The notes: generated from the sequence alone by a model not told the origin. Positions 32,210 to 43,102 are shown, numbered from the stretch's first letter. The stretch: DNA of 64,000 bases from Lucinisca nassula (GCA_963580285.1 CAUZLF010000719.1:62001-126000), one strand, 5' to 3'. Made by a program: numbers and translations.

Positions 32210-33390
32210 GGGTTTAAGAGGGTCAGATGCACCCTCTCAGGAATGTAATATTTACTTTTATTATGCCAAAGAAAACTTCTGATATCCTAAATGCTGATTT
32301 TAAACAAGGTAAGGGACTTTTTTATGAAAAAAAAGGACAGCTCACACATGACTTTTGACGTCATGACGTTCCAAATTATCGGGTAACGTTGGCTTTCTTC
32401 ATTAGTGACGTTAGCTGGTGACAAGGAAATTCAGGAGTTCAGTCTGAGTGAAAACCTCAGGTGTGGGTATGCACTTTCTTGAAATAAAACATTTTGGTAC
32501 CAACATTTCTCAACTTTGTTACAGTTTTTGTTTTAGACTCTTTTTCTCCAGCTTCCCTGAAAAACTGAACCGTTCGTGCATCTAATTCCGCACATGTGAT
32601 AGTCAAAATAATCACAGGGTGATAGTAAAAATATGACCCTCAGGCCTACTTGGGGTATAATTATAGTGATTGGCACACTTAGCAAAATTGTCCACAACAA
32701 AAAAATATATATATTTTTAGAGGAGTTAGACTTAAAGGTGCATTATTGAGCTATCTGGAAAAAATGCTTCTAAAAATAAAATACATATAGCCGGTATTTT
32801 TCTTTAAAACAATACAAAGGAATGCATTTTATGCAAAAATGCGAATAATTATGATGACAGGAAAACAAGTTTGAGAGGGGTTCCCTAACTAGGTTTCGAA
32901 CACTAGTTAGATCTATTTTTAGTTTGTGACAAAAATAGAATCCCCATATATGACGTTATGCGGCATTCATTTTTGGCTTTGTTTGCTTAGGCCATGCCTG
33001 AATCGGAAAAAAATATGACGCTGAATACCATATGCCATATAAAGTAACGACACTCGGAGACGATACTGGCGCCATGTAACAAAGTGACAGATTTATTTTT
33101 AGAACAGAAATTCCGAACACATGTTCAGAGGGAAGGGTAAACACGAATGAAAACGACCGTTTTCACAAAGGTCTGAAGCTGTATTTGGCTCCAAAAGTGT
33201 ACATATGACAAAGGAGTATGCATTGAAGATAAAAACCAGAAAAAAAATTTTGAGACCCAGTAGCTCAATAATTCACCTTTAACATCCCATGTGATTTGTC
33301 TGTCAGCATGTGTTTGCTCTGAAAAAAAAAGAAATTATAGCAGGTTATTCACATAGCCAAATTTAAGCCCAATAACTGTTACTCTTGCTG
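32210..33390. other. Unclassified non-coding stretch
   Basis: About 1.2 kb of AT-rich sequence. I see no repeat family, splice-bounded ORF or RNA gene. Confidence 0.35.
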
Positions 33391-33535
33391 TAACCCTTGT
33401 CTTGCTGAATATTCATTTAAGCCACGCCCATTTCTGTCTATCAACCAATCAAATTACTTGATGCAATTTGTTGCTACAAACTCATAAACTAAATGCCAAA
33501 CAGTGTAGATCCTGATCAGATGGCTTCTTCAGAGG
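33391..33535 (+). mobile_element. Family-A MITE, 3-prime truncated
   Basis: TAACCCTTGTCTTGCTGAAT through GATGGCTTCTTCAGAGG; stops at the hairpin tip, as if broken or misreplicated there. Confidence 0.75.
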
Positions 33536-33877
33536 CTTGCTTTGGTCAATTTTCAGTTTGACTATTCAGTGTTTGCTATTAACTATTTAAAGTTAAATAT
33601 CAAGTTTTGTCTGTTTCTTTCTGTTGTGGCTGTGGGCTGGGGGGAGGGAATATGGTGAAAAACTGCAAGCTATTTAGCATTGGGAATGGGCTGAACAAGA
33701 GGAACATGCCCTCAGTCACGTGGAAAAGCTTCTGCAGTTAGTAATTTTGGGTTGTTTATAAAAAAAAATTGCAAAGCTAATGACATTCCATTCTCGTTGT
33801 AATTCTACTTCAAGGACAATGTAAATAAAAAAAGAGAGAAAAAAAATGAATATGTCTGCTAAGTCATGATTGATGCC

Positions 33878-34088
33878 TTAACCCATTTAATAAGTACCAG
33901 AAACCCCAAAAAGCGTATCCCGGGCAAACAGTGCAGGCCCAGATCAGACACCGCAGAATGCGGCGTCTGATCAGGGCCTGCACTGTTTTTAAAAAAATAA
34001 GCCATTTTCCAAACACATTTACCTGACACCACTAATTTTCAAAATGGACGCCTGTTGTATATAAGGAGGAAGATACAAAAAGAGTTAA
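33878..34088 (+). mobile_element. Family-B TTAA MITE copy 3
   Basis: TTAA at both ends, hairpin 33925-33995 (AAACAGTGCAGGCCCAGATC, tip CCGCAGAATGCGG), 3-prime half AGGAGGAAGAT. Confidence 0.8.
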
Positions 34089-34149
34089 AGGTTAGCAGAG
34101 CCCTGTCGGGCAGCGAGTAAATGGACCAGTACAGTATCATGGTTAAGTG

Positions 34150-34362
34150 TTAACACTTCTCTTGCTGAAAATTCAGATTAGCCACACCCATTTCTGAATT
34201 TGAACCAATCAGATTACTTGATGTAATTTATTCCTACAAATTCATAAATTGAATGTCGCACAGTGTAGATCCTGATCAGATGGCTTCTTCAGAAGCCATC
34301 TGATCTGGATCTACACTGTTTCCAAAGATAGGGGTTGTCGTGAACAGCATGATAAGAGTTAA
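34150..34362 (+). mobile_element. Family-A TTAA MITE copy 4
   Basis: TTAA at both ends, hairpin 34258-34322, tip GGCTTCTTCAGAAGCC. Confidence 0.85.
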
Positions 34363-34411
34363 ACCAATCTCTATCTTTGAAAATAGTGTAGATCTAGATG
34401 AGAGGTTTCTC

Positions 34412-34565
34412 ACCATCACCACCACTATCATCATCATTATCATCATCATCATCATAACCACCACCATCAGACACCACCTTCATCATCACCATCATCAAAC
34501 AGCATCGTCATCACCATCATCAAACACCATCATCATCACCACCATCAAACATCATCATCATCATA
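34412..34565 (+). repeat. CAT/CAC trinucleotide-rich tract
   Basis: Imperfect ATC/ACC runs including ATCATCACCATCATCAAACA in higher-order repeats. The 81-aa ORF rich in His and Ile is an artefact. Confidence 0.9.
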
Positions 34566-34855
34566 TTCAACCAATTCATTGTTAATCATCATTCACAGTA
34601 ATAAAATAGAGAAATCACCCAATAATAAACCAGTTATCACGCTTATCAGGAACTCCTCTGTTGATGTCCCCAGTGTGTAAAAATGTGGAAAAATGTAGAT
34701 TTTTTTTTTCATCTAAAAGAATGAAAAAATGATTTTTATCATGGTGATGAAATCACTGCCTGTTACGTGCAGTTGAGCATACCATAGATTTTAAAGTGGA
34801 GGTTCTGAAGATACAAAATTTACAACTGATGTGTGTGTGTTTTTATTGATTCATT

Positions 34856-34912
34856 TTAACCCATTTTGTACTGAATGAAATCTCCCATCTTATCCAGTGT
34901 TATTCCTGTATT
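34856..34912 (+). mobile_element. Family-B MITE fragment
   Basis: TTAACCCATTTTGTACTGAA then about 40 bp, directly abutting the TTAA of the next MITE. Confidence 0.6.
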
Positions 34913-35123
34913 AACCCTTCTCTTGCTGAATATTCATTTAAGCCACACCCATTTCTGTCTACCAACCAATCAAATTACTTGATGTAATTTATTGCTACAA
35001 ATTCATAAAATGAATGCCAAACAGTGTAGATCCTGATCAGATGGCTTCTTCAGAAGCCATCTGATCTGGGTCTACACTGTTTGCAAAGATGGGGGTTGTC
35101 GTGAACAGCAAGAAAAGGGTTAA
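34911..35123 (+). mobile_element. Family-A TTAA MITE copy 5
   Basis: TTAA at both ends. The right TTAA is shared with a family-B MITE, so two TTAA elements lie back to back. Confidence 0.85.
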
Positions 35124-35332
35124 CCCATTTTGTACCAAATGGAATTGTCATCCTTATATATTCAAAATTTAGGGGCATCAGGCAGTGTTTTCTTAAATAG
35201 ATTTGGAAAATGGCAGAACTTTTTGCAAATAGTGTAGGCCCTGATCAGATGCCACATTCTGAGGCATCCAATCTGGGCCTACACTGTTTGCCAGGGTACC
35301 TGTTTTGGAGTTTCCAGTCTGAAATGGGTTAA
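35120..35332 (-). mobile_element. Family-B TTAA MITE copy 4, reverse
   Basis: TTAACCCATTTTGTACCAAA to TGAAATGGGTTAA, hairpin 35225-35292. Confidence 0.85.
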
Positions 35333-35350
35333 GACCAGTTAAAATTAGGA

Positions 35351-35575
35351 ATAACGTAAAAATCCTTAAAACTTCTAACACCTTGAGGACTTACTGTAAT
35401 TCTCCTAAAATCCTAACAAATTTGTTTCATGATCCAGCAAAGAGTCCAAAAGATGCAGAGAGAATGGCAAACAGTGTAGATGCTGATCAGACTGCTCCTT
35501 GAGGAGTTGTCTGATCTGGGTCTGCACTGTTTGCTAAGGCCTATCTGTCCCATTACTTGGCAGACCGGTATGAAG
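35351..35575 (+). mobile_element. Family-C TA MITE copy 3
   Basis: AACGTAAAAATCCTTAAAAC at left, hairpin 35466-35535 with tip CTCCTTGAGGAG; right end eroded. A SINE follows directly. Confidence 0.75.
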
Positions 35576-35579
35576 TATG

Positions 35580-35888
35580 ATTTGTTTGATTTGAGGTTTA
35601 ATGTCCCTGTCAACACTGTAAAGGTCATTTTGGAGACGTTGCTTCCAATTTTGTGGGACTTTTACCCGACATAGAGATGAAACGACATCTCAAGCCCTGT
35701 CGCCCAATGAAACCAATTGGGTTTATAAGCATGGACGGTCTGACACTCACACCGCTTTGCCTGGGCAGGCTTAGATCCTCTTAGCGGTTTACCAGTACTC
35801 GTGTGTGGGTCGGATTCAGGTCTGCGTGGAAGCATCGTGCAGCCCATTTATTTCTTCAAGCCCCGATGTGTGGGGGGGGGGGGGGGGG
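35580..35888 (-). mobile_element. SINE family A, reverse, ending in a 17-G run
   Basis: TTTGATTTGAGGTTTAATG.. to CAAGCCCCGATGTGTGG. The G-rich head has expanded to 17 G at 35872-35888. Confidence 0.85.
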
Positions 35889-35889
35889 T

Positions 35890-35998
35890 CATATCCCAAA
35901 TAAATTTTAATGTAAACACAATCTGACATCCCTAAATTTTGAAATGGACTCCTGCTATACATAAGGAGGAAGATTCCATTTAGTACAAAAAGGGTTAA
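35890..35998 (+). mobile_element. Family-B MITE, 3-prime half
   Basis: AATAAATTTTAATGTAAACACA to AGTACAAAAAGGGTTAA; the left half is missing across the SINE. Confidence 0.75.
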
Positions 35999-36019
35999 AA
36001 GCCAAACAGAACCCGATTT

Positions 36020-36298
36020 TGATTTGTTTGTTTTGAGGTTTAACATCCCCGTCAACACATTGTAAAGGTCATTTTGGAGACGTTGCTACCAATTTTGTGG
36101 GACTTTTACCCGACATTGAGATGAAATGACATCTCAAGCCCTGTCGCCCAATGAAACCAATAGGGTTTATTAGCATGGACAGTCTGCCTCGCACCGCGGT
36201 TCCTGGTTCCTTAGATCCTCTAAGCGGTTTACCAGTACTAGTGTGCGGGCCGGATTCAGCTCTGCTCGGAAGTATCGTGCAGCCCATATATTTCTTCA
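36020..36298 (-). mobile_element. SINE family A, reverse, head end at ATTTCTTCAA
   Basis: From GTTTTGAGGTTTAACATCCC to CCCATATATTTCTTCAA; loses the last about 18 bp of head. Confidence 0.85.
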
Positions 36299-36310
36299 AA
36301 CACAGAAAGA

Positions 36311-36356
36311 CAATGGCAGCCGCCATCTTGAAAGTACCTCTCGCTTCGGTAAGTGT
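36311..36356 (+). promoter_or_regulatory. Possible first exon or YY1-like site (weak)
   Basis: GACAATGGCAGCCGCCATCT then TGAAAG, and CTTCGGTAAGTG at about 36344-36355. GCCGCCATCTTG is the reverse complement of the YY1-type CAAGATGGCGGC motif, common at animal promoters. The ATG opens MAAAILKVPLAS up to a GTAAGT donor, as a short first exon of a mitochondrial-type protein would. No downstream exon was identified. Confidence 0.3.
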
Positions 36357-36580
36357 TTTTGTGTTAAACAGATGATTTAAGCACAATCTTGACACAGCTT
36401 TTATCGCAGAGTACTGGCGAAATAACAATGTTTTGTCTTCAAAAAGAAATTTGTGCAGGCTTTCAAGGGGGCGAAACCCGATTTTGAACAATGTAGATCA
36501 AGATATGCTGTAGATCAAGATGTGCTGGTTCATTGAGAGCCATCTCATCTGGTTCTTCACTGTTTGCAAAGAGTCCTTGG

Positions 36581-36793
36581 TTAACTCTTGACCTGCTGAA
36601 TATTTAAATATGTCACACCCACTACCGATTATCAACCAATCAGATTATTTGATGCAAATTATTGCAGCAAAGTCACTATCTGAATGACAAACAATGTAGA
36701 TCCTGATCAGATGGCTTCTTCAGAAGCCATCTGATCTGGATCTACATTGTTTGAAAGATAAGACATGTACGGGCTCAGCAGGACAATGGTTAA
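36581..36793 (+). mobile_element. Family-A TTAA MITE copy 6
   Basis: TTAACTCTTGACCTGCTGA to CTCAGCAGGACAATGGTTAA; hairpin 36690-36755. Confidence 0.85.
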
Positions 36794-37608
36794 GGCTGTT
36801 TGTGTGTGGGACAGCGCTGAAACTTCGGAACAGTCCCTTTAAGTTGAAAGACTTCTTTGTTCATCCAGATATTTTCTGGCTGTGGCTTAGAAAAATATGC
36901 TAAAATAATAATTCAGGCCTAAGTTATGCTCACAGCTGTTCATTTTGACATGTGAACTGTTAAAAGTGTCTCAGAACTTGCAATTTTCTTCATGAAACAA
37001 AGAAATTTATTGTCGGAAGTGTTAAGTTTCCACATTGGTTTGACCTCTGACCTAAATAGTAAACTGTGTGTAGTAACTAAACTACTAGTTGTAAATGTAC
37101 TAACCAGTGTTCTTAATGTTTGTCTACATGAGATAATTCAGTAGTGTGTCTAAATGTTTTATCAGGATTTATCTTAAACCTATCAATATGATTATGCTTT
37201 GCATTGTCAATTTTATTTAGATCTGATTTGATTGCCTCTGTGATTGTGCTATTTATGTGATCCATTGTTTAATCTTTGATCAGTTTTTGTGTTATTCCTG
37301 AATAATATTGGATTATTTTTCTTTCTTCCCAGGATTTATTTAGTGCTCTTGTGACTAATATTCATAACTGAAATGCTTGACTTATGGTGTTATTCTAGAT
37401 GACTTTTCTGAAAACTTCTTATTGATTTTGAAACTTGGATTTTACAACAAAGAAATCTGGTCCTCTGGAGTTTTGCTGAGTAGAGTAAGTTTATCTTTGA
37501 AATTCTAGCTGAGTTTGCAATTTCCGTTATTTGGAACATTGCCTTTATTTTGGTCTCGTGGATAAATTGTCGCAGCTTGCAGCCAGAAAAGAATTTGTTG
37601 AATGGTGT
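36794..37608. other. Apparently single-copy stretch, no exon recognised
   Basis: About 800 bp without known repeats. CTTTCTTCCCAG at 37321-37332 looks like an acceptor, but the following frames close within about 15 codons. Confidence 0.35.
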
Positions 37609-38117
37609 ATACCTTATTTACCCTAAATATTCGGACACCTCAACTCTTTACCATCATGTGAACAAGTCCGTGAAATGAACACCCCCTTATTCCTCAATTT
37701 ATATAGAGAAAACTGGAGTTTTCAGGGGTATACATTATTTTTCTTATATTTGCTCCAAGACATAGGTTGTGGGTACTCGTTAGAACCGCCTTATTAGTAC
37801 TGCCTCAATAAGGCAGTACTAATGAGCACCCACAACCTATGTTTGCAGCATAAATAAGAAAAATATCACGAATTTTCATCAGAAAAGATGTGAAAAATGC
37901 ATTGTGTCGCACGGAGGTGTTATCGTAATGCATACTTGTTCTAAAATTTGAACAAGTACAATTTACTGACCGATGTAATGAGTGTGTCTAAGAGTAGCTA
38001 GATGAGTGGCAAACAGTGCAGACCCTGATGAGATGCCGCAATGTGCGGCATCTCATCTGGCTCTACATTGTTTGCTATGGCCTATAGACTGTCCGAATGC
38101 ATATGGTAAATGCGGTA
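37609..38117 (+). mobile_element. Family-D MITE containing a family-E palindrome
   Basis: TACCTTATTTACCCTAAATA..GGACACCTC at left, ATATGGTAAATGCGGTA at right, core hairpin 38009-38078 (GGCAAACAGTGCAGACCC, tip GCCGCAATGTGCGGC). The 37663-37933 block is absent from the sister copy at 38116, so it is an insertion. Confidence 0.75.
37663..37933 (+). mobile_element. Family-E MITE with palindrome
   Basis: GTGAACAAGTCCGTGAAATG to GGTGTTATCGTAATG, with a palindrome around 37750-37860 (TAGGTTGTGGGTACTCGTTAG and complement; extra TTAGTACTGCC loop arms). Confidence 0.75.
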
Positions 38118-38620
38118 CCTTATTTACCCTAAGTATTTAGACACCTCAACTCCTTACCATACTTGTTCTAACACCCATCGGGGCTTGAAGAAATATATGG
38201 GACGCATGATGCTTCCACGCAGAGCTGAACCTGACCCGCACACGAGTACTTGTAAACCGCTTAGTGTATCTAAGCCTGCCCAGGCAAAGCGGTGCGCACG
38301 AGTCGGACCGTCCATGCTTATAAACCCTATTGGTCTCATTGGGCGACAGGGCTTGAGATGTCATTTCATCTCAAAATCGGCTAAAAGTCCCACAAAATTG
38401 GAAGCAACGTCTCCAAAATGACCTTTACAGTGTTGACAGGGACGTTAAACCTCAAATCAATCAAAACAAATACTTGTTCTAAAACTGGAACAAGAACAAT
38501 TTACCACCTGACGTGTTTGAAAATGGAAACAAAAGCTGGATGAGTGGCAAACAGTGTAGGCCCTAATGAGATGCTGTGTTCTGCGGCATCTCATCAGGGT
38601 TTATACTGTTTGCTCAGAGG
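38116..38620 (+). mobile_element. Family-D MITE split by a SINE
   Basis: TACCTTATTTACCCTAAGTA at left, directly after the previous D copy; hairpin about 38542-38612. Right end diffuse. Confidence 0.7.
38172..38469 (+). mobile_element. SINE family A, 13-bp target duplication
   Basis: ATACTTGTTCTAA at 38159-38171 and 38470-38482; full body and CAAATCAATCAAAAC tail. Confidence 0.9.
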
Positions 38621-38646
38621 GGTTGGTTGGGTGAGGCAAAGATGAT

Positions 38647-38830
38647 GTGTATTCACCATATTTGCATTATTTGCTGGCTCCCAGCTTGCACATTGTCAAT
38701 ATTGGAAAAAGACAGGTAACCAGACCCCCCTGACCTTAAAAGGTCAGGGGGGACTGGTTACCTGTTTTTCCAACACTGATAACCTTCAGACTAGGAACCA
38801 GCAGATAATGCAAATAAGGTGAATCTTGCG
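38647..38830. mobile_element. Palindromic MITE (family F)
   Basis: Inner arms ACAGGTAACCAG..CCCCCCTGACCTT meet across AA with the complement (38711-38775). Outer arms ATTCACCATATTTGCATTAT and complement ATAATGCAAATAAGGTGAAT. The whole unit folds back on itself. Confidence 0.8.
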
Positions 38831-38998
38831 TCAATCGTTCAACTTTCCTAGAAAGGAACTAAATAAGCTACTGCTTTCATTTTGATCCTAAAATTTTGTA
38901 TTGACTCTGTTTATTTCCTTGAATGTTCAAATATGTTTGGAAATAAAATACGTTTAAAACTAATTGTTCAACTGATATTGGCTGACAGTTTGACAGAC

Positions 38999-39298
38999 GG
39001 CCCCCGCTCATAGGGGCTTGAAGAAATATATGGGCTGCATGATGCTTCCATGCAGAGCTGAATCCGGCCCGCACACTAGTACTGGTAAACCGCTTAGGAA
39101 ATCTAAGCCTGTCCAGGAACCGCGGTGTGAGGCGGACCGTCCATGCAAATAAACTCTATTGGTTTCATTGGGCGACAGGGCTTGAGATGTCATTTCATCT
39201 CACTGTTGGGTAAAAGTCCCACAAAATTGGAAGCAGCGTCTCCAAAATGACCTATACAGTGTTGACGGGGATGTTAAACCTCAAATCAACCAACCAAA
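38999..39298 (+). mobile_element. SINE family A
   Basis: GGCCCCCGCTCATAGGGGCT to CTCAAATCAACCAACCAAA. No clear target duplication. Confidence 0.85.
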
Positions 39299-39360
39299 TC
39301 ATAAAATGCCAATCACGCTTTAAAGTCATCTGCCGGTTACCTTAAAAGTCAGTTTTGCAA

Positions 39361-39420
39361 ACAATGTGGACCCAGATCAGACTTTAGAGCAGTCTGATCA
39401 GGGTCCACACTGTTTGCCTG
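39361..39420. repeat. Solo core hairpin
   Basis: CAAACAATGTGGACCCAGAT / CAGGGTCCACACTGTTTG with tip GACTTTAGAGCAGTC; no recognised MITE ends around it. Confidence 0.75.
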
Positions 39421-39828
39421 TATGCACAAATATTTTTAAAAAAGTTCACAAAAAGAGTCAGCAGACAACATAAGCAGACGACATTTTCAGATGTTGTGTT
39501 TTCTCGCTGTCTTATTAGGCTTAAAATTGTATTTGAACTAAGGCATTCTGAAAAGATGTGCATTATGTATGCCAACTTGAAACATTGGAATTTATACATA
39601 TTCTCCACTGTTGTTTGGGTGTCAACGCTACAGAAACATGACTATCACTTTTGTAGGAAATCCATAGAGTTATTTATAGCCATACTATTTTTTTGTGCTG
39701 TGTACAAAGAAAGTTACCTGTGAAACATTGACATTGGCAACTGTCTACATTGTTAGCAAAAAAGGGTTAGGACAATTTTCCCAGATCAGAGTCAGTGACC
39801 CCCACCAGTGCTGGCAGTGAGTTGATTT

Positions 39829-40052
39829 TACCGTACAAATCCTAAAAACTTGGACACCTTGGCAAATTTTTGTAATTCTCCTAAACTTTTAACAAGTTTG
39901 TTTCGCCATCCAGCAAGGAGTCCAAATAGTGGAGATGGAATGACAAAAGGTGTAGACCCTGATCAGACTGATCCTTCAGGAGCAGTCTGTTCTTGGTCTG
40001 AACTGTTTGCTTAGGGGTATCTAATTCCCGATACTTAGGATCATTACGGTAC
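39829..40052 (+). mobile_element. Family-C TA MITE copy 4
   Basis: TACCGTACAAATCCTAAAAA to CTTAGGATCATTACGGTA; best-preserved ends of the family. Hairpin about 39945-40012. Confidence 0.85.
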
Positions 40053-40121
40053 AAGAGTGGCAACTTTTGTGACTTTGTCATTGTAGGTTGCCTCCCCTTT
40101 AGGTGGCATTCCCACTGGAAT

Positions 40122-40377
40122 TGGTTTGTCTGTGATATTACATCCCCATCAACACTTTTTAGGTCAGTTTGGAGTTTGTGGGTCTTTTACCCAGCATTGA
40201 GATGAAATGACATCTCAAGCCTTGCCTCTCAAAGAAACCAATCAGGTTTAAGGGAGGGTGGGACTCGCACCTTTTTTACTGGGCTGGCTTAGACTTTCTA
40301 AGCAGTTAACCTGTATTCAACAGTTCGCTGTGCATCCCAACCTTTTTCTCATAGCCCCGATGTAGATGGACGGGGGC
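40122..40377 (-). mobile_element. SINE family A, reverse, diverged
   Basis: GTGATATTACATCCCCATC to AGCCCCGATGTAGATGG. About 20 bp lost near 40172. Confidence 0.65.
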
Positions 40378-40407
40378 GCGCAGCTAGAGCTGGTTAAAAC
40401 AAACTTT

Positions 40408-40631
40408 TTAACCCTTTTAAATAAAAATTTACCAAACGGAATCTTCCTGGAGTTCATTTCAAAATTTAGGGGTGTCAGGTAGTGTTTTCATCAAAATCTA
40501 TTTGGAAAATGACTGAACTTTTAGCAAACAATGGAGGCCCTGATCAGATGCCGCATTCTGCGGCATCTGATCTGGGCCTGCACTGTTTGCCAGGGTACCC
40601 ATTTTGGGGTTTCTGGTACCAAATTGGTTAC
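40408..40631 (-). mobile_element. Family-B TTAA MITE copy 5, reverse
   Basis: TTAACCCTTTTAAATAAAAA to TGGTACCAAATTGGTTA, hairpin 40525-40592 (tip GCCGCATTCTGCGGC). Confidence 0.8.
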
Positions 40632-40769
40632 GCATTATAATGTGTGTTTATTTTTATTATGGCATATATGGTATAAAGTTCACATTCAGCAGGACGGTAC
40701 CAGACATTAATTGTTGTGACCTGATTTTAAAAATGAATTGTATAAATTACTAGATAATTGTACTAATTA

Positions 40770-41766
40770 CGAGGGCGAGTCAATAAAAAACCAGCCTAAC
40801 TTATTTCTGGGTGAGATTGATCACTTCTTTTTTGATGTAATTGCCCGCTAGATTGATACACTTGGACCAACACTGTTCCAGTGCCATCAACCCAGAACTG
40901 AAGAAGCCAGGGTCCTTGTCTCCAACCCACTCCTCAACCCCAGCCACGACTTGTTCGTTGGACTGGAAATGATATCCACGGATTTCTATTTTTCAAGTTT
41001 GGGAATAGGCAATAGTCACTGGTACTGTGGTAGCTAAGTTCAGAGGCGGGGTGGTATTAGCTTGTACTCATGCCGCTCAACGGCATCCATTGCAATTTTG
41101 CAAGTGTGGACTCTTGCATTGTCCTGTTGGAGCAGAGTTCCTTTGGAGAGTTTACCTCAGCGTTTTTCATGGATCGCAGTTCTCAGTTGGTTGAGCAAAT
41201 TTGCATAATACACACCTGTTATTGTACTTTTTCTTTGCTAGAAAGTCCAACATAATAACGCCTTGTGCGTCCCAAAGTGCCATCACTTTGCCAGCAGAGG
41301 GTTGCATTTTGAACCTCTTTGGCCTCAGAGACCCCGCCCTACCCACTGGCGACTTAGAGTTTTATTCTGTGGCTCATAATAAAGGGCCTAGGTCTCATCT
41401 ACAGTCACCAGACTTGAAAGAAAATCATCTTCCTTTGATCTAAACGGCTTCAACAATGCACTACATACCGATGCTCTGGTTGCCGTTTGCTCGTTGGGAC
41501 CCACGGGCTGTTAGCTTGCGCATACCCAAGCGATCACGTAAAATTGTTGAAATGCAACCATGTGAAATGTGTAATGCATTCGCTATTTCTTCCACCTTAA
41601 TTCGCCTATCAGAGTACACCAGATCCCGTACTTCGTTACACATTTCTTCATCCGTAGGATCTGATGGGCATCCAGACTTGCTTTCGGCTTCTAAAAACAT
41701 TCTATCACATTTGAATTCCCCAACCCAGAATTTAACTTGTGCATTTGATGGGGCAAAAGACCCATA
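40770..41766 (-). pseudogene. Outer mariner transposase, central and C-terminal part
   Basis: Minus-strand DDE transposase remnant of a cut-and-paste mariner. CGAGGGCGAGTCAATAAAAA at 40770 is its terminal repeat after TA (40768-40769). From the N side: YGSFAPSNAQVKFWVGEF, the helix-turn-helix region DRRIKVEEIANALHISHGC (about 41560), then RDRLGMRKLTARG; VDET with Asp at 41397-41399; QDNARVH with Asp at 41121-41123; and SDYCLFP with Asp at 41015-41017, about 34 residues apart. The C-terminus CGYHFQSNEQV..YIKKEVINL is intact. The Trp after VDET is a TAG stop (41388-41390) and several frameshifts are present, so it is dead. Its N-terminus lies beyond the inner mariner. Confidence 0.85.
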
Positions 41767-43102
41767 CGAGGACTGTTCAAATATGAATGCAACTAAGCAC
41801 ATAAAATGATTCCGTGATAGATTTCAGTGAAAAATTTATTTTGTCCCCTCAAAGTATTCCCCTTTAACAGATATACAAACTTTCAGTCTTCTGATCCAAT
41901 CATTGAAAGCATTTTGGTAGTCTTTTCGAGCCATACTATGAAGGCACTGGAATATTGCAGAACCGAGGTGTTTGTGCTGTACAAATTTTCGACCAGAAAG
42001 GTATTTTTCAGCCGCGGGAACAAAAAAAGTCACACGGGGCAAGGTCAGGGGAATACGGGGGGTGAGGGAGTTCAACAACCTTTTCCTGCTTCAGATAGTC
42101 TTGCACAATGAACGCCTTGTGCGATGACGCATTGTAATGTAGCAATCTGACATTGGCCAAACCAGTTGCGGGTCTTCGTTCTTTGAAATATTTCTTCAAT
42201 TTTCGAAGAACTTTATTCTTGTAAAACTTCGCATTTACAGATTTGCCTTTAGGCACAGCAACCTGAATAGCAGGGCCCTGATTTGAAAAGAATATGGCAT
42301 ACATTACCTTCTTGACGCTCATGGTCGGCTTTGCAATGCATGGTCTTTTGCAATACTTTCTTGCCCATATTTTGTTCTGAATCTTTCTTTTTGGCTCAAA
42401 AAAGTGAACCCATGTCTCGTCACCTGTGACGACATTAGCGAAAGACCGTGCATTGTAATTTGGAAACTTTTTAAGCAACTTCTTGGTGCACTGAACGCGT
42501 GTCTTTTTCTGCTCATCTGTCAACAGATTGGGAATCCATCTAGCACAGATCTTTCTAATTTTCAAATCCCGTTTCAGAATTGTATGAGCTGCTCCTAATG
42601 ATATGCCAACCATACTAGCTATTTGCCTAGTGGTGTATCCTGCATTGGTAGCAACTTAATTTCTTTCATTCTAGCAACCATCTTGGCAGATGTTGCTCTT
42701 TTCGGCCGACGATCATGTGGTGCATCTTCTGTTGAGCCTAGCCCACAGCTGAATTTCTTACACCAACGAAAAACTGTCGGAAAAGACATTTCATTATGCC
42801 CATAAACCGAACATATTTCATCAAAAATGTCTTTGCACCGTATACCAAGAATACAACGATTCTTAATAAGGACCGTATTTCAACGGCATACTCTGACCTT
42901 CTTCCAACCATGTTTTGTATTATTATACAAGAGTAGACAGTGTTTATCGAACGATATACATTGCTAAAGTGTACGGATTTTAAAAGGTTTGGTATCAATG
43001 TATAGGTAAAATGTTTTTCTACGCTGTGACATTTATTTCCAGGTGATTTTCGCATTAGTGCAGGAGAAACTGCTACTTGCATTCATATTTGAACAGTCCT
43101 CG
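41767..43102 (-). mobile_element. Inner mariner, complete 1336-bp element
   Basis: Perfect 26-bp terminal repeats (CGAGGACTGTTC.. at 41767-41792 and complement at 43077-43102) inside TA at 41765-41766 and 43103-43104. It is inserted in the Tyr codon of the outer mariner's VYGSFAP segment. Length and ends are typical of mariner. Confidence 0.93.
41836..42870 (-). pseudogene. Inner mariner transposase (DD34D, inactivated)
   Basis: Main open part 42613-42008 (201 codons). Upstream frames carry the helix-turn-helix start (42738-42870, with YGHNEMSFPTV in a shifted frame) and 42078-41836 carries the C-terminus ..WIRRLKVCISVKGEYFEGTK, so at least two frame breaks exist. In the 201-codon part, VTGDETW supplies the first Asp (residue 65). 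The second position reads LLHYNASSH, Tyr at residue 160 (42134-42136), where the family has Asp. The third Asp is residue 195 in SPDLAPCDFF, exactly 34 residues later. The Asp-to-Tyr change alone would abolish strand cleavage. Confidence 0.9.

Noticed and set aside
34276..34585. His/Ile-rich and Met/Val-rich ORFs
   Set aside because: They arise from the CAT/CAC repeat tract.
36069..36491. 140-aa minus-strand ORF
   Set aside because: Most of it is read through a family-A SINE in antisense; the rest has no homology I recognise.
37321..37380. Exon after CTTTCTTCCCAG
   Set aside because: The following frames close quickly and no donor with sensible coding is seen.
41456..42111. Plus-strand ORFs across the mariner region
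   Set aside because: They are antisense shadows of the minus-strand transposases.
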